This document shows, one piece after another, positions 23,915 to 32,191 of a stretch of 38,071 nucleotides of DNA. The stretch comes from an uncultured Rhodopila sp. (GTDB lineage: Bacteria; Pseudomonadota; Alphaproteobacteria; Acetobacterales; Acetobacteraceae): the NCBI RefSeq assembly GCF_903944925.1, contig NZ_CAJATU010000060.1:1-38071 (forward strand), read 5' to 3'. Position numbers and translations under genes: made by a program. Within the stretch, counting starts at the first letter, position 1. Every line of letters starts with the position of its first letter. The notes below the pieces were generated by a model. It did not search any database, was not told the DNA's origin, and saw only the letters and a program-made list of their open reading frames with translations.

Positions 23915-25042
23915 TCACCCCCCGCTTCCCCCGGCAGCCGGGTGGGTGCTCGCCTCGAACAAGCCGCTCGAAGCCCGCTCCCGTGCGCCGCGGCCGACAA
24001 GCACGACGCCGTCGCCAGCTTCGATGATCGTCGACGGCGCCGGCCCGGTAACCACATGGCCGGCGCGGCGGTTGATCTGCACAATGAAGAAGGCGCCTTC
24101 GCCGTCCCGCTCGATTTCCTCGATCGTTCGGCCGATGGCTGTGCTGCCGGCTTCGGCGACGATCACGTCCATATCCAGGCCGAGGCCAAGCAGCACCTTT
24201 TCGAAGTCCTTCATCCGGTCGGATTCGTGCATGAACTTCGCAGTTTCGCGGTACAGGATCATCTCGGCGATGCGCTCGGCGCCGATATGCGCCGGCAACA
24301 CCACTTTGTTCGCGCCGGCCTGGATCAGCTTGCTTTCGGTGCTTTGCAGCTCGCCGCGCGCGATGATGTCCAGTTTCGGGTTCAGGCTGCGGGCGCTGAG
24401 GGTAATGAAGACATTCGCCGCGTCGCTCGACAACACGGTGGCGAGCGTCCGGGCGTAGCGGATGCCGGCCGCGATCAGAGCCGTTTCGTTGGTGGCATCG
24501 GCATGCAGACACAGGTAGCCGAGGTCACGCGCCTGCGCCACCTCCATATCGCCATGCTCGATGATCACGAACCGGGTGCGTGCGCCGCGCAGTTCCCGCG
24601 CCAGCATGGTGCCGATACGTCCGAAGCCGCAGATGATGACGTGATCCCGTAAGCGGTCGATCTGGGTGCTCATGCGTTTGATCCCGAAGACCCGGTTGAT
24701 CTGGTTGAGCGTGATGAATTGTACCAGCGCACCGGTCAGGAAAATCATGCCGGTGCAGCCGAGCACGATGATGCAGATCGTGATGCTGCGCAGAAGCGCC
24801 GTGTCGATCGGCATGGTCTCGCCGTAGCCGACGGTGTAGACGGTGATGACGACCATGTAGACCGCATCGCCGAACGACCATCCGGCCATCATGTAGCTGA
24901 CGACCCCGACCGCCATGACCACCAGCATGTAGATCACGCCGAAGCCCAAGTTGCGCATCGGCGAGCCGAACAGAGTATCGGACTCCGATGCCATGGTGAC
25001 GCGCATCGGATCGAACATGATATTCCGGCGTATCTGGCTCAT
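23915..25042 (-). CDS. potassium channel with RCK (TrkA-N/TrkA-C) domains
   Basis: 375 aa, inner membrane. Two membrane helices (about residues 32-52 and 85-110) flank a pore loop with selectivity filter T70-V-G-Y-G-E ('ITVYTVGYGETMP'). An RCK domain follows: Rossmann motif 'DHVIICGFGRIGTMLARELR' (GxGxxG at 139-144), 'FVIIEHGDMEVAQARDLGYL' and 'LHADATNETALIAAGIRYA'. A TrkA-C-like module ends the protein ('GEGAFFIVQINRRAGHVVTG', 'TIIEAGDGVVLVGRG'). This is the MthK/Kch-type layout: a ligand-gated K+ channel with the gate controlled by nucleotides or ions bound to the cytoplasmic ring. It adds to the Kdp system at the right end, but 6.5 kb separates them and no joint regulation is evident. Confidence 0.93.
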   Translation of the reverse strand: MSQIRRNIMFDPMRVTMASESDTLFGSPMRNLGFGVIYMLVVMAVGVVSYMMAGWSFGDAVYMVVITVYTVGYGETMPIDTALLRSITICIIVLGCTGMIFLTGALVQFITLNQINRVFGIKRMSTQIDRLRDHVIICGFGRIGTMLARELRGARTRFVIIEHGDMEVAQARDLGYLCLHADATNETALIAAGIRYARTLATVLSSDAANVFITLSARSLNPKLDIIARGELQSTESKLIQAGANKVVLPAHIGAERIAEMILYRETAKFMHESDRMKDFEKVLLGLGLDMDVIVAEAGSTAIGRTIEEIERDGEGAFFIVQINRRAGHVVTGPAPSTIIEAGDGVVLVGRGARERASSGLFEASTHPAAGGSGG

Positions 25043-25125
25043 GCTCCGGGTCCGGTCAGTGAGCGCAAGCTAGGCTCATCGTTCGCAACCGGCAATGGCG
25101 GCGTCCGGGCCGCGGGGGAGGGCAG

Positions 25126-25887
25126 ATGGAGTGGGACGCACCGGCGATCGTGCTTGACGCCCGGCCCTACGGCGAGGGCGATGCGGTCGCCGCCGTGATG
25201 ACGGAAGCGCACGGGCTGCACCGCGGCCTGGCGCGCGGCGGTGCCTCACGCGCAAAGGCGGCGACCTGGCAGGCCGGCAACCTGGTGCAGGTGCAGTGGA
25301 CGGCGCGGCTGTCCGATCAGCTCGGCAGTTTTACAGGAGAGATGATCCATCCCGGCGCGGCCAACGCAATGCAGGAGGCGCTGCCGCTGGCCATGCTGAC
25401 CGCGGCCTGCGCCGTCGCCGAGGGCGCGCTGCCGGAGCGGGTGCCGCAGCCGCGCATCTTCGGCGGACTTCTGGGCCTGATCCCGCGCATGCCATTCGGC
25501 GAGTCGCTGCTGACCGAGCTGGTGCAGTGGGAGCTGATCGTCCTGGCCGATTTGGGCTATGGACTCGATCTGACGGCCTGCGCGGTGACCGGGCGAAGCG
25601 ACGATCTTGCCTATGTCTCCCCGAAGACCGGCCGGGCGGTATCGCGCGGCGCAGCGGGCGAGTGGGCGGCGCGGCTGTTGCCGCTGCCGCCGTTTCTGCT
25701 TGGCACGGAACCGCCGGATGTGGCGCAATGGCGCGACGGACTCCGCCTGACCGGGCATTTCCTGGCGCGGGATGCGTTCGGCAACCAGCATCGTCCTCTG
25801 CCCCGGGCACGGCAGATGCTATACGACCGAGTCTCGGCCCTGGCCGCACAGAGTGAAAAGGACGTTGGACCCATCCATGGCGGATGA
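25126..25887 (+). CDS. recO: DNA repair protein RecO
   Basis: Recombination mediator of the RecFOR pathway: binds single-stranded DNA and RecR and loads RecA at gaps; 253 aa. The N-terminal OB-fold starts '[20 protein letters not shown]', with 'THGL'-like '[20 protein letters not shown]' and 'LQPG'-like '[20 protein letters not shown]' segments. The helical C-terminal domain has '[20 protein letters not shown]' and '[20 protein letters not shown]', where Cys marks the degenerate zinc site. GGGGGAGGGCAG precedes ATG 25126. The 3' end overlaps parC by 11 bases, so the two are co-transcribed and coupled. In many relatives recO follows era; here it does not. Confidence 0.93.
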   Translation: MEWDAPAIVLDARPYGEGDAVAAVMTEAHGLHRGLARGGASRAKAATWQAGNLVQVQWTARLSDQLGSFTGEMIHPGAANAMQEALPLAMLTAACAVAEGALPERVPQPRIFGGLLGLIPRMPFGESLLTELVQWELIVLADLGYGLDLTACAVTGRSDDLAYVSPKTGRAVSRGAAGEWAARLLPLPPFLLGTEPPDVAQWRDGLRLTGHFLARDAFGNQHRPLPRARQMLYDRVSALAAQSEKDVGPIHGG

Positions 25888-28093
25888 TCTTATCGGTACC
25901 ATCCAGGAAACCCACCTGAAGGACGCGCTGTCGGAGCGCTATCTGGCGTACGCGCTGTCCACCATCATGTCGCGCTCCCTGCCGGATGTGCGGGACGGGC
26001 TGAAGCCGGTGCATCGCCGGCTGATCTACGCGATGCACCAGTTGCGCCTGGACCCGACCGCCGGGTTCAAGAAATGCGCCCGCGTCGTCGGCGACGTCAT
26101 GGGTAAGTATCACCCGCACGGCGACGCCTCGATTTACGACGCCATGGTGCGCATGGCGCAGGATTTCGCCGCGCGCTATCCGTTGGTCGAGGGCCAGGGC
26201 AATTTCGGCAATATCGACGGCGATAACCCCGCCGCCATGCGCTACACCGAGGCGCGCCTGACCGAGGTGGCGCAGGCGATGCTGGCCGGCATCGACGAGG
26301 ACGCGGTGGATTTCCGCCCGACCTACGATGGCGAGGAATCCGAACCGATAGTCCTGCCGGGAGCGTTCCCGAACCTGCTGGCGAACGGCGCGGCCGGCAT
26401 CGCGGTGGGCATGGCGACCTCGATCCCGCCGCACAACGCCGGAGAGATCTGTGCCGCGGCGATCCACCTGATCCAGAACCCGAATTCGACCACCGCCGAC
26501 CTGCTGAAGCACATGCCGGGGCCGGATTTTCCGACCGGCGGCGTGCTGGCGGAAGACCCGGCGGCACTGCTGGCCGCCTACGAAACCGGCCGCGGCGGCT
26601 TCCGGGTGCGCGCGAAATGGGAAGTTGAGAAGGGCAAGCACGGCACCTGGGTCATCGTCGTCACTCAGATCCCCTACCAGGTGCAGAAGTCGAAGCTGAT
26701 CGAGCAGGTCGCTCAGCTCATGGAAGACAAGAAGCTGCCGCTGCTGGGCGATATTCGCGATGAAAGCAGCGACACCATCCGATTAGTACTGGAGCCGAAG
26801 ACCCGAGGCGCCGAACCGGAAGTGCTGATGGAGACGGTGTTCCGCGCCACCGCGCTGGAAAGCCGCTTCCCGCTGAACATGAACGTTCTTGATTCGACGC
26901 GGACGCCGCGCGTGATGGCGCTGCCGGAGGTGCTGCGGTGCTGGCTTGACCATCGGCATGAGGTGCTGGTCCGCCGCTCCAGGTTCCAGCTTGCCGCGAT
27001 CGACAAGCGGATCGAGGTGCTGGAAGGCTACCTGATCGTCTACCTCAACCTGGACGAGGTGATCCGCATCATCCGCGAGGAGGAACACCCCAAGCCGCGG
27101 CTGATCGCGCGGTTCGAGCTGACCGACACGCAGGCCGAAGCGGTCCTCAACATGCGCCTGCGCAGCCTGCGCAAGCTCGAGGAAATGGAGATCCGCAAGG
27201 AGCACAAGACCCTGTCGAAGGAGCGCAAGGACCTGCACGCGCTGCTGAAAGACGAAGGACTGCGCTGGACCCGCATCACCGAGGAAATCGACGGCATCCG
27301 CAAGAAATTCGGCTCCGGCCCGCTGGGCGATCGGCGGACCGAACTGGGCGTTCCGCCGTCGGCGGTGGAGGTGAATTTCGAGGCCTATATCGAACGCGAG
27401 CCGATAACCGTGATCCTGTCGGAGAAGGGCTGGATCAGGGCGGTGCGCGGGGCGGTGGCCGAACCGGGCGAGCTGAAGTTCAAGGAGGGCGACAAGCTCA
27501 AGCTGTTGCTGCCCTGCCAGACGACCGACCGCCTGACCTTGCTGGCGACCAACGGCAAGGCGTTCACCCTGAAGGCGGGAGAGCTGCCGCGCGGCCGCGG
27601 CGACGGCCAGCCGGTGCGCCTGCTGGCGGAGATGGCGAACGAAGACGATGTCACCGCGCTGTTCCTGGTCGCGGAGGGGACACGGTACCTGATCGCCTCC
27701 ACCGCCGGCCGCGGGTTTGTCGTGCCGGCCGTGGAACTGGCGGCGGAGCGGCGAACCGGCAAGCAGGTGCTGAACCTGAAGCCGGGGGAAGAAGCGGCTT
27801 TGTGCATACCCTGCGACGGCGACCATGTCGCGGTGATCGGGGAGAACCGCAAGCTGCTGGTGTTCCCGCTGGATCAGGTGCCGGAGCTATCGCGCGGCTC
27901 GGGGGTGATCCTGCAGCGCTACAAGGATGGCGGCCTGGCGGATGCCAAGGTGTTCCGGCTGGCGGACGGACTGAGCTGGCGCCTGGGCGACCGCGTGCGG
28001 ACGGAGACGGACGTGCGGCCGTGGCTGGCGGAGCGCGGTTCGGCCGGGCGGCTGCCGCCGAACGGATTCCCCAAGACGCCGCGGTTTGGATAG
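25877..28093 (+). CDS. parC: DNA topoisomerase IV subunit A
   Basis: DNA-breaking subunit of topoisomerase IV, decatenating daughter chromosomes; 738 aa. The N-terminal winged-helix domain has '[20 protein letters not shown]' and '[20 protein letters not shown]'. The quinolone-determining region is '[19 protein letters not shown]', and the catalytic Tyr is Y123 in '[11 protein letters not shown]'. The GKEE-like core and coiled coil follow ('[20 protein letters not shown]'), then a C-terminal beta-pinwheel ending near '[14 protein letters not shown]'. Position 84, equivalent to E. coli GyrA Ser83/ParC Ser80, is Ala; D88 is retained. ATG 25877 begins within the recO 3' end. The ParC rather than GyrA call rests on the starting sequence, the length and the short pinwheel; parE is not in the window. 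Confidence 0.95.
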   Translation: MADDLIGTIQETHLKDALSERYLAYALSTIMSRSLPDVRDGLKPVHRRLIYAMHQLRLDPTAGFKKCARVVGDVMGKYHPHGDASIYDAMVRMAQDFAARYPLVEGQGNFGNIDGDNPAAMRYTEARLTEVAQAMLAGIDEDAVDFRPTYDGEESEPIVLPGAFPNLLANGAAGIAVGMATSIPPHNAGEICAAAIHLIQNPNSTTADLLKHMPGPDFPTGGVLAEDPAALLAAYETGRGGFRVRAKWEVEKGKHGTWVIVVTQIPYQVQKSKLIEQVAQLMEDKKLPLLGDIRDESSDTIRLVLEPKTRGAEPEVLMETVFRATALESRFPLNMNVLDSTRTPRVMALPEVLRCWLDHRHEVLVRRSRFQLAAIDKRIEVLEGYLIVYLNLDEVIRIIREEEHPKPRLIARFELTDTQAEAVLNMRLRSLRKLEEMEIRKEHKTLSKERKDLHALLKDEGLRWTRITEEIDGIRKKFGSGPLGDRRTELGVPPSAVEVNFEAYIEREPITVILSEKGWIRAVRGAVAEPGELKFKEGDKLKLLLPCQTTDRLTLLATNGKAFTLKAGELPRGRGDGQPVRLLAEMANEDDVTALFLVAEGTRYLIASTAGRGFVVPAVELAAERRTGKQVLNLKPGEEAALCIPCDGDHVAVIGENRKLLVFPLDQVPELSRGSGVILQRYKDGGLADAKVFRLADGLSWRLGDRVRTETDVRPWLAERGSAGRLPPNGFPKTPRFG

Positions 28094-28159
28094 GGCTGCG
28101 GATTCAGACTTCACGCTCACCGTCATGGCCGCGCCTATTGGGGAAGCGACGACCCGTAC

Positions 28160-29704
28160 CTACGCTGCCGACGGGAGCGAGACCAAATCCGCAGCCTCGC
28201 GGAGAGCCGCTACACTCGCCCCGCCTGCTGTCGCCACCCGGTTCCGCCCTGCCGCTTTGGCGGCGTACAACGCCGTGTCCGCCATCTCAATCAACGTCTG
28301 GGCGTCGCCCATCGCTCGCCCGGGTACATAGGTGCCGACCCCGGCGCTGAACGTAACGACGTCGTCAAGATGCCCCGCCTGCCGCATCGCCAGGCCGCGC
28401 ACCGCAACCAGCATCATCTCCGCCAGTGCCGCCGCGCGAGGCCCATCGCACCCGGGCAGCAGCACGGCGATCTCCTCACCGCCGTATCGCGCAGCGAACT
28501 CGCCCGGACGGCCTAGGCTGCCCTGGATTGTCCGGGCGACCATGCGCAGGCACTCGTCTCCGGCCGGGTGGCCGAAGCAGTCGTTGAAATCCTTGAAGTG
28601 ATCGATATCGATCATGATCACCGATATCGGCTGGGCCGCCCGAATCGCCCGCTGAACGTCCCGCTCGATCCGCTCATCGAAGCAGCGGCGATTGGCCAGG
28701 CCGGTCAGGCTGTCCTGCATGGCCTGCTCCGCCAGCATGTTCGTCGCGGTGATCGCGCGGCCGCCCAGGCCAATCAGCACGACGATCATGCAGCTCAGGA
28801 TGATCCCGTGCCACTCCAGCTCGGAGCGCCAGGCAGCCTGAATGTCCCAATCCGACTGCGAGACCAGCGTGGTCAGTGGATATTGGCTGAGATGCTGGTA
28901 CGATCCCTGCCGGCGGATACCGTCGATGCCGGATTTGTACGCCACGCTCCCGCCGTCCGGATGGTCCGCAAAATGCTGCCTGAGTTCGCCGCCAAGCTGG
29001 TTGGCGCCTTTCGGCAATGCCGGGCTGCGGGCGAGAATTGCCCCGTCATCACCCACCAGCAGGATGACGCCGCCTGATTTCGCCTGCATCTGGTCGAACA
29101 TGCGCTGGAAAAACGCCAGCGATACGCTGGTCACCGCGACACCGCCAAAGCTGCCGTCCGGGTTGTTGAACCGGCGCGTCACCGTGATGCTCTGTGCACC
29201 GTCGATCTTGCTGGTGATGCGCTCCCCGATATACGGCAGCCGATCGGCGTGAGTCCGATGGTGGCGGAAGTATTCCCGTTCCGCGTAGTTGAACCCGGCC
29301 GGATTCGCGACCAGCGATTTCACCACCGCATCGCCGTTATGGTCCATGATCCCGATTTCATGGATCGCCGGCAGCGCCGCGCCGAGCGACGTCATCAGAT
29401 GATAAAGCCGGGATTTCGCCTCCGGTCCGATGCCTTCAGCCTCCACCCGCTCCACCAGGCTGGCGACGACCGTGTCGGCCGTCTTGAGGGTGGTTTCGGC
29501 CTGCCAGGCCAGCGATCGGCTGGTGTTCGAGGTGATTACCTCGTTCTGCCGGATATTGTCATTGTACACCCGCCAGAGTTGCCAGATCTCCGTGCCGACA
29601 AGCGCGGCGCAGACGCAGATCATGATCCCGAGCGTCCTGCTGCGCAGGGAGGGCCAGACCAGAGGCGACAAGATCCAGCGACACACCAAGAGCAGTCGGT
29701 TCAT
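28160..29704 (-). CDS. membrane diguanylate cyclase with periplasmic Cache sensor
   Basis: 514 aa. Helices at about residues 22-42 and 299-320 enclose a periplasmic double-Cache-type domain ('AGFNYAEREYFRHHR', 'YIGERITSKIDGAQSITVTR', 'SFGGVAVTSVSLAFFQRMF'). The GGDEF domain starts 'DSLTGLANRRCFDERIERDV', has 'VIMIDIDHFKDFNDCFGHPA', and the active-site GGEEI (408-412, 'AARYGGEEIAVLLPG'). Synthesis of c-di-GMP from two GTP is expected. The I-site, normally R-x-x-D five residues before the active-site loop, is R399-P-G-E402. This is a conservative change that may alter product inhibition. ATG 29704 is taken; upstream in-frame residues look nonspecific. It is monocistronic and convergent with parC. 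Confidence 0.92.
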   Translation of the reverse strand: MNRLLLVCRWILSPLVWPSLRSRTLGIMICVCAALVGTEIWQLWRVYNDNIRQNEVITSNTSRSLAWQAETTLKTADTVVASLVERVEAEGIGPEAKSRLYHLMTSLGAALPAIHEIGIMDHNGDAVVKSLVANPAGFNYAEREYFRHHRTHADRLPYIGERITSKIDGAQSITVTRRFNNPDGSFGGVAVTSVSLAFFQRMFDQMQAKSGGVILLVGDDGAILARSPALPKGANQLGGELRQHFADHPDGGSVAYKSGIDGIRRQGSYQHLSQYPLTTLVSQSDWDIQAAWRSELEWHGIILSCMIVVLIGLGGRAITATNMLAEQAMQDSLTGLANRRCFDERIERDVQRAIRAAQPISVIMIDIDHFKDFNDCFGHPAGDECLRMVARTIQGSLGRPGEFAARYGGEEIAVLLPGCDGPRAAALAEMMLVAVRGLAMRQAGHLDDVVTFSAGVGTYVPGRAMGDAQTLIEMADTALYAAKAAGRNRVATAGGASVAALREAADLVSLPSAA

Positions 29705-29870
29705 TTCGGAATACCCCGGCAACCAGCCAGCGACACTTAACGGCACCGTTGCTGTCTATCGCATCTTTCAGATGCAGCGGTAGTAGATACCACAGCCGGT
29801 AAGGGAAAAATGAGTAGACGGCGGGAATGATACAAGCGGCTTGTCGTTCAGGCAACCGGACCGCGAGTTT

Positions 29871-30677
29871 CTATCGCTTCTCGGCAGCCTTAACCTGCTG
29901 CCAGCCGGCTTCCATATCGTCAAGCGACACTTCGGACAAGCTTTTCCCTTCCGCTTCAATTGCTTGCTCCATCGCGTTGAAACGGCGCGAAAACTTGTCG
30001 TTGGCGTGGCGCAGGCAGGTCTCCGGGTCGAGCTTCAGCTTGCGCGCGAGGTTGGCCAGCACGAACAGCAGGTCGCCAATCTCGTCGGTCAGGCGGATCG
30101 GGTCCGCGGCGGGGAGCTCGGCACGCAGTTCGCGGACTTCTTCGTCCAGCTTGACCAGCACCTGATCGGCATCCGGCCAGTCGAAGCCGACGCGGGCGGC
30201 GCGGCTGGTCAGCTTCAACGCCCGGGTCAAAGCCGGCAGGCCGACGGGCACGCCAACGAGGGCGCCCGATTGGCTGCGGGCGGTCCGTTCGGCGGATTTT
30301 TGCGCCTCCCACGCGGCGGTCTGGGCGCCGGCGTCGCGGGCGGCGGCATCGCCGAACACGTGCGGATGCCGGCGCACCATCTTGTCGTTGATGCTTTTCG
30401 CTATGTCGGCAAATGCGAACTGGCCGGCCTCCTCGGCCATGCGGGCGTAGTAGACGACCTGGAACAGCAGGTCGCCGAGTTCGTCCGGCAGCGCGGCGAA
30501 ATCACGCTGCGCGATCGCATCGGCGACTTCATAGGCTTCCTCGATGGTGTAGGGCGCGATCGTGGCGAAGGTTTGCGTCTTGTCCCAGGGGCAGCCGGTC
30601 TCCGGGTCGCGTAGGGCGGCCATGATATCGAGCAGGCGGCGCAGTTCGGCTTCGGCCGAGGCGTTCGGATCGGGCAT
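29871..30677 (-). CDS. mazG: nucleoside triphosphate pyrophosphohydrolase MazG
   Basis: Hydrolyses NTPs and dNTPs to monophosphates and pyrophosphate, cleaning aberrant nucleotides and affecting the ppGpp pool; cytosolic, 268 aa, the long two-domain form. The first MazG repeat has 'CPWDKTQTFATIAPYTIEEA' and 'DELGDLLFQVVYYARMAEEA' (metal-binding E-x-x-E/D acidic residues), the KR-like 'HPHVFGD' loop follows, and the second repeat has 'FDWPDADQVLVKLDEEVREL' and 'LTDEIGDLLFVLANLARKL'. Length and motifs match E. coli MazG (263 aa). It is not part of a mazEF module; no toxin lies beside it. Confidence 0.96.
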   Translation of the reverse strand: MPDPNASAEAELRRLLDIMAALRDPETGCPWDKTQTFATIAPYTIEEAYEVADAIAQRDFAALPDELGDLLFQVVYYARMAEEAGQFAFADIAKSINDKMVRRHPHVFGDAAARDAGAQTAAWEAQKSAERTARSQSGALVGVPVGLPALTRALKLTSRAARVGFDWPDADQVLVKLDEEVRELRAELPAADPIRLTDEIGDLLFVLANLARKLKLDPETCLRHANDKFSRRFNAMEQAIEAEGKSLSEVSLDDMEAGWQQVKAAEKR

Positions 30678-30700
30678 GTCCGGCGGATAAAGAACACGGA

Positions 30701-30724
30701 CCCGGGTTGCAAGGCGAACCCGGG
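30701..30724 (-). terminator. hairpin between mazG and the molybdenum hydroxylase remnant
   Basis: CCCGGGTT (30701-30708) pairs perfectly with AACCCGGG (30717-30724), with an 8-base loop. On the minus strand it is followed by GTCCGTGTTCTTTATCC, a weak T-rich tail. It lies 8 bases after the stop of the hydroxylase remnant, so it may be that gene's old terminator. Confidence 0.4.
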
Positions 30725-30731
30725 CTTTCGG

Positions 30732-30872
30732 TCACACCAGTACATCCTCGATGCGTATCGGCACCTTGCGCACCCGCACGCCGGTGGCGTGGTGGACAGC
30801 GTTGGCGATCGCTGCGGAGACGCCGACCATGGGCAGTTCGCCACACGGGCACGGTGTTGCATTGCGGATCGC
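30732..30872 (-). pseudogene. C-terminal remnant of a molybdopterin-binding hydroxylase (xanthine dehydrogenase / CoxL family)
   Basis: In the minus strand, in the frame of ptsN and directly after its stop codon, about 46 codons read on to TGA at 30732-30734. They include 'GELPMVGVSAAIANAVHHAT' and 'GVRVRKVPIRIEDVLV'. This is the usual last helix and tail of large-subunit xanthine dehydrogenase/aldehyde oxidase-type proteins (GE-x-P...AAIANAV..ATGVRVR.LPI). The other ~700 residues are gone, and the ptsN stop closes the frame upstream. The tail is well preserved, so the loss may be recent. Confidence 0.7.
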
Positions 30873-31322
30873 TCATGCGGCGGTCAGTGCTTCAAAGGCG
30901 GCGGCCGGTGTGCCGATGGTTCGCAGCCGGGCGGCCAGGGCGGGGTCGCGGAACTTGCGGGAGATGGCCGCCAGCGCGGCGACGTGGGGTGTTTTAGTTT
31001 CGAACGGTATCAATAGCACGAATGCCAGATCGACCGCCCTCCCATCGATCGCATCGAAATCGATCGGCTTTGCCAGCCGCAGGAACAGCCCGGCGTACTC
31101 GTGTAATTCCTCGATCCGGGCGTGCGGCAGCGCAAACCCGCCACCGAGGCCGGTGGAGCCGAGACGTTCGCGCGCCCGCAGCGCGGTTTCGACCGAAGCC
31201 GGCTGAAGGGCAGGGATGGCGGCGCCGAACAACCGCGCTGTTTCGGCGATGAATTGAGTTTTGTCGCGCGGTTTCGCGTCGAGAACGATGCGGTCGGGCG
31301 TAAGGAAGTCGGCGATGTCCAT
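30873..31322 (-). CDS. ptsN: PTS nitrogen-regulatory EIIA protein
   Basis: 149 aa EIIA-Ntr, the phosphoacceptor at the end of the PTS-Ntr chain (EI-Ntr to NPr to EIIA-Ntr). It starts 'MDIADFLTPDRIVLDAKPRD', and the active-site His67 lies in 'GLGGGFALPHARIEELHEYA'. The tail 'HVAALAAISRKFRDPALAAR' is family-typical. In E. coli unphosphorylated EIIA-Ntr controls K+ transport through TrkA and the KdpD kinase, so its position 170 bases upstream of kdpE on the same strand is notable, although the kdp genes read toward it. It is away from rpoN/hpf, its usual neighbours. ATG 31322 is used. Confidence 0.92.
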   Translation of the reverse strand: MDIADFLTPDRIVLDAKPRDKTQFIAETARLFGAAIPALQPASVETALRARERLGSTGLGGGFALPHARIEELHEYAGLFLRLAKPIDFDAIDGRAVDLAFVLLIPFETKTPHVAALAAISRKFRDPALAARLRTIGTPAAAFEALTAA

Positions 31323-31343
31323 TCAGCAGCCAGTCCCATTTTT

Positions 31344-31431
31344 GTCATGGCCGGATTTAGTCCGGCTATCCGCGACTTTCTCACAACCAGCACCGCAAGT
31401 CGTGGATGGCCGGAGCAGGTCCGGCCATGAC
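31344..31431. repeat. dispersed palindromic element, GTCATGGCC subtype, complete
   Basis: Left arm GTCATGGCCGGA-TTTAG-TCCGGCTAT, then CCGCGACT, a ~15-base centre, AGTCGTGGAT, and right arm GGCCGGA-GCAGG-TCCGGCCATGAC. Both arms fold as hairpins, and the inner ACT/AGT boxes are also complementary. It lies between kdpE and ptsN. It closely matches the copy at 34911-34998. Confidence 0.85.
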
Positions 31432-31492
31432 ACGGGTGCCCGGGCCGGACCCTGGGCTGGGGTCGAGGCCCGGGCTGTGCCGCCCGGTCCGC

Positions 31493-32191
31493 TCATTCAT
31501 TCACCCGCAACCGATATCCCACCCCGGTCTCGGTCAGGATATGCACCGGCCGTTCCGGGTCCGCCTCGATCTTCAGCCGCAGGGCGCGGATGTAGATGCG
31601 CAGGTATTGCACGTCGGTATCCGCCCCCCAGACCTCTTTCAGGATCATCTTGTGCGTCAGCACCTTCCCGGCATGCTGCACCAGAATCCGCAGCACCGCA
31701 TATTCCCGCGGCGAGAACTTCACTTCGTCTCCGCGCACGGTCACCACCCGGCGTACCAGGTCCACGCTCAGGTCGCCGCTGCGGAACACCGGAGTCTCGC
31801 CCTCCCGCTGCAGCCGGTGCCGCTGCGCCGCCCGTATCCGCGCCAAAAGTTCATCGATTCCGAACGGCTTTGTAACGTAGTCGTCCGCCCCCAGATCCAG
31901 GGCATCCACCTTTGCCGCCTCGTCGCTGCGGCTGGACAGCACGATAATCGGCACCGACGAACCGGCGGCGCGGATGCGGCCGATGACCTCGGTTCCGTCG
32001 ATGTCCGGCAACCCCAGGTCCAGGACGATCAGGTCGGCTCCCTTGCGCCGGGCGACATCGACGGCGGGCAGGCCTGCCTCCAGTTCGCTCACTACGTAGC
32101 CCTGGCTGGACAGGCCGGCGCGCAGGAAGCGGCGGATCGCCGGTTCGTCGTCCACAACCAGAACCCGCAGCGGACCGGCGCCGGTGCTCAT
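31493..32191 (-). CDS. kdpE: two-component response regulator KdpE
   Basis: OmpR-family transcriptional activator of the kdp K+-uptake genes, 232 aa. Receiver domain: acidic pair in 'RVLVVDDEPAIRRFL', phosphoacceptor D58 in 'ADLIVLDLGLPDIDG', Ser/Thr switch 'IIVLSSRSDE' and K in 'DDYVTKPFGIDELLARI'. The winged-helix DNA-binding domain starts near residue 130 ('KFSPREYAVLRILVQHAGKV', 'VWGADTDVQYLRIYIRALRL', 'TETGVGYRLR'). The ATG overlaps the kdpD stop (ATGA), so kinase and regulator are made together. It is the last gene of the kdp cluster here. Confidence 0.96.
   Translation of the reverse strand: MSTGAGPLRVLVVDDEPAIRRFLRAGLSSQGYVVSELEAGLPAVDVARRKGADLIVLDLGLPDIDGTEVIGRIRAAGSSVPIIVLSSRSDEAAKVDALDLGADDYVTKPFGIDELLARIRAAQRHRLQREGETPVFRSGDLSVDLVRRVVTVRGDEVKFSPREYAVLRILVQHAGKVLTHKMILKEVWGADTDVQYLRIYIRALRLKIEADPERPVHILTETGVGYRLRVNE

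Noticed and set aside
29871..30677. mazG as part of a mazEF toxin-antitoxin locus
   Set aside because: Neither neighbour resembles MazE or MazF; the protein is the housekeeping NTP pyrophosphohydrolase.
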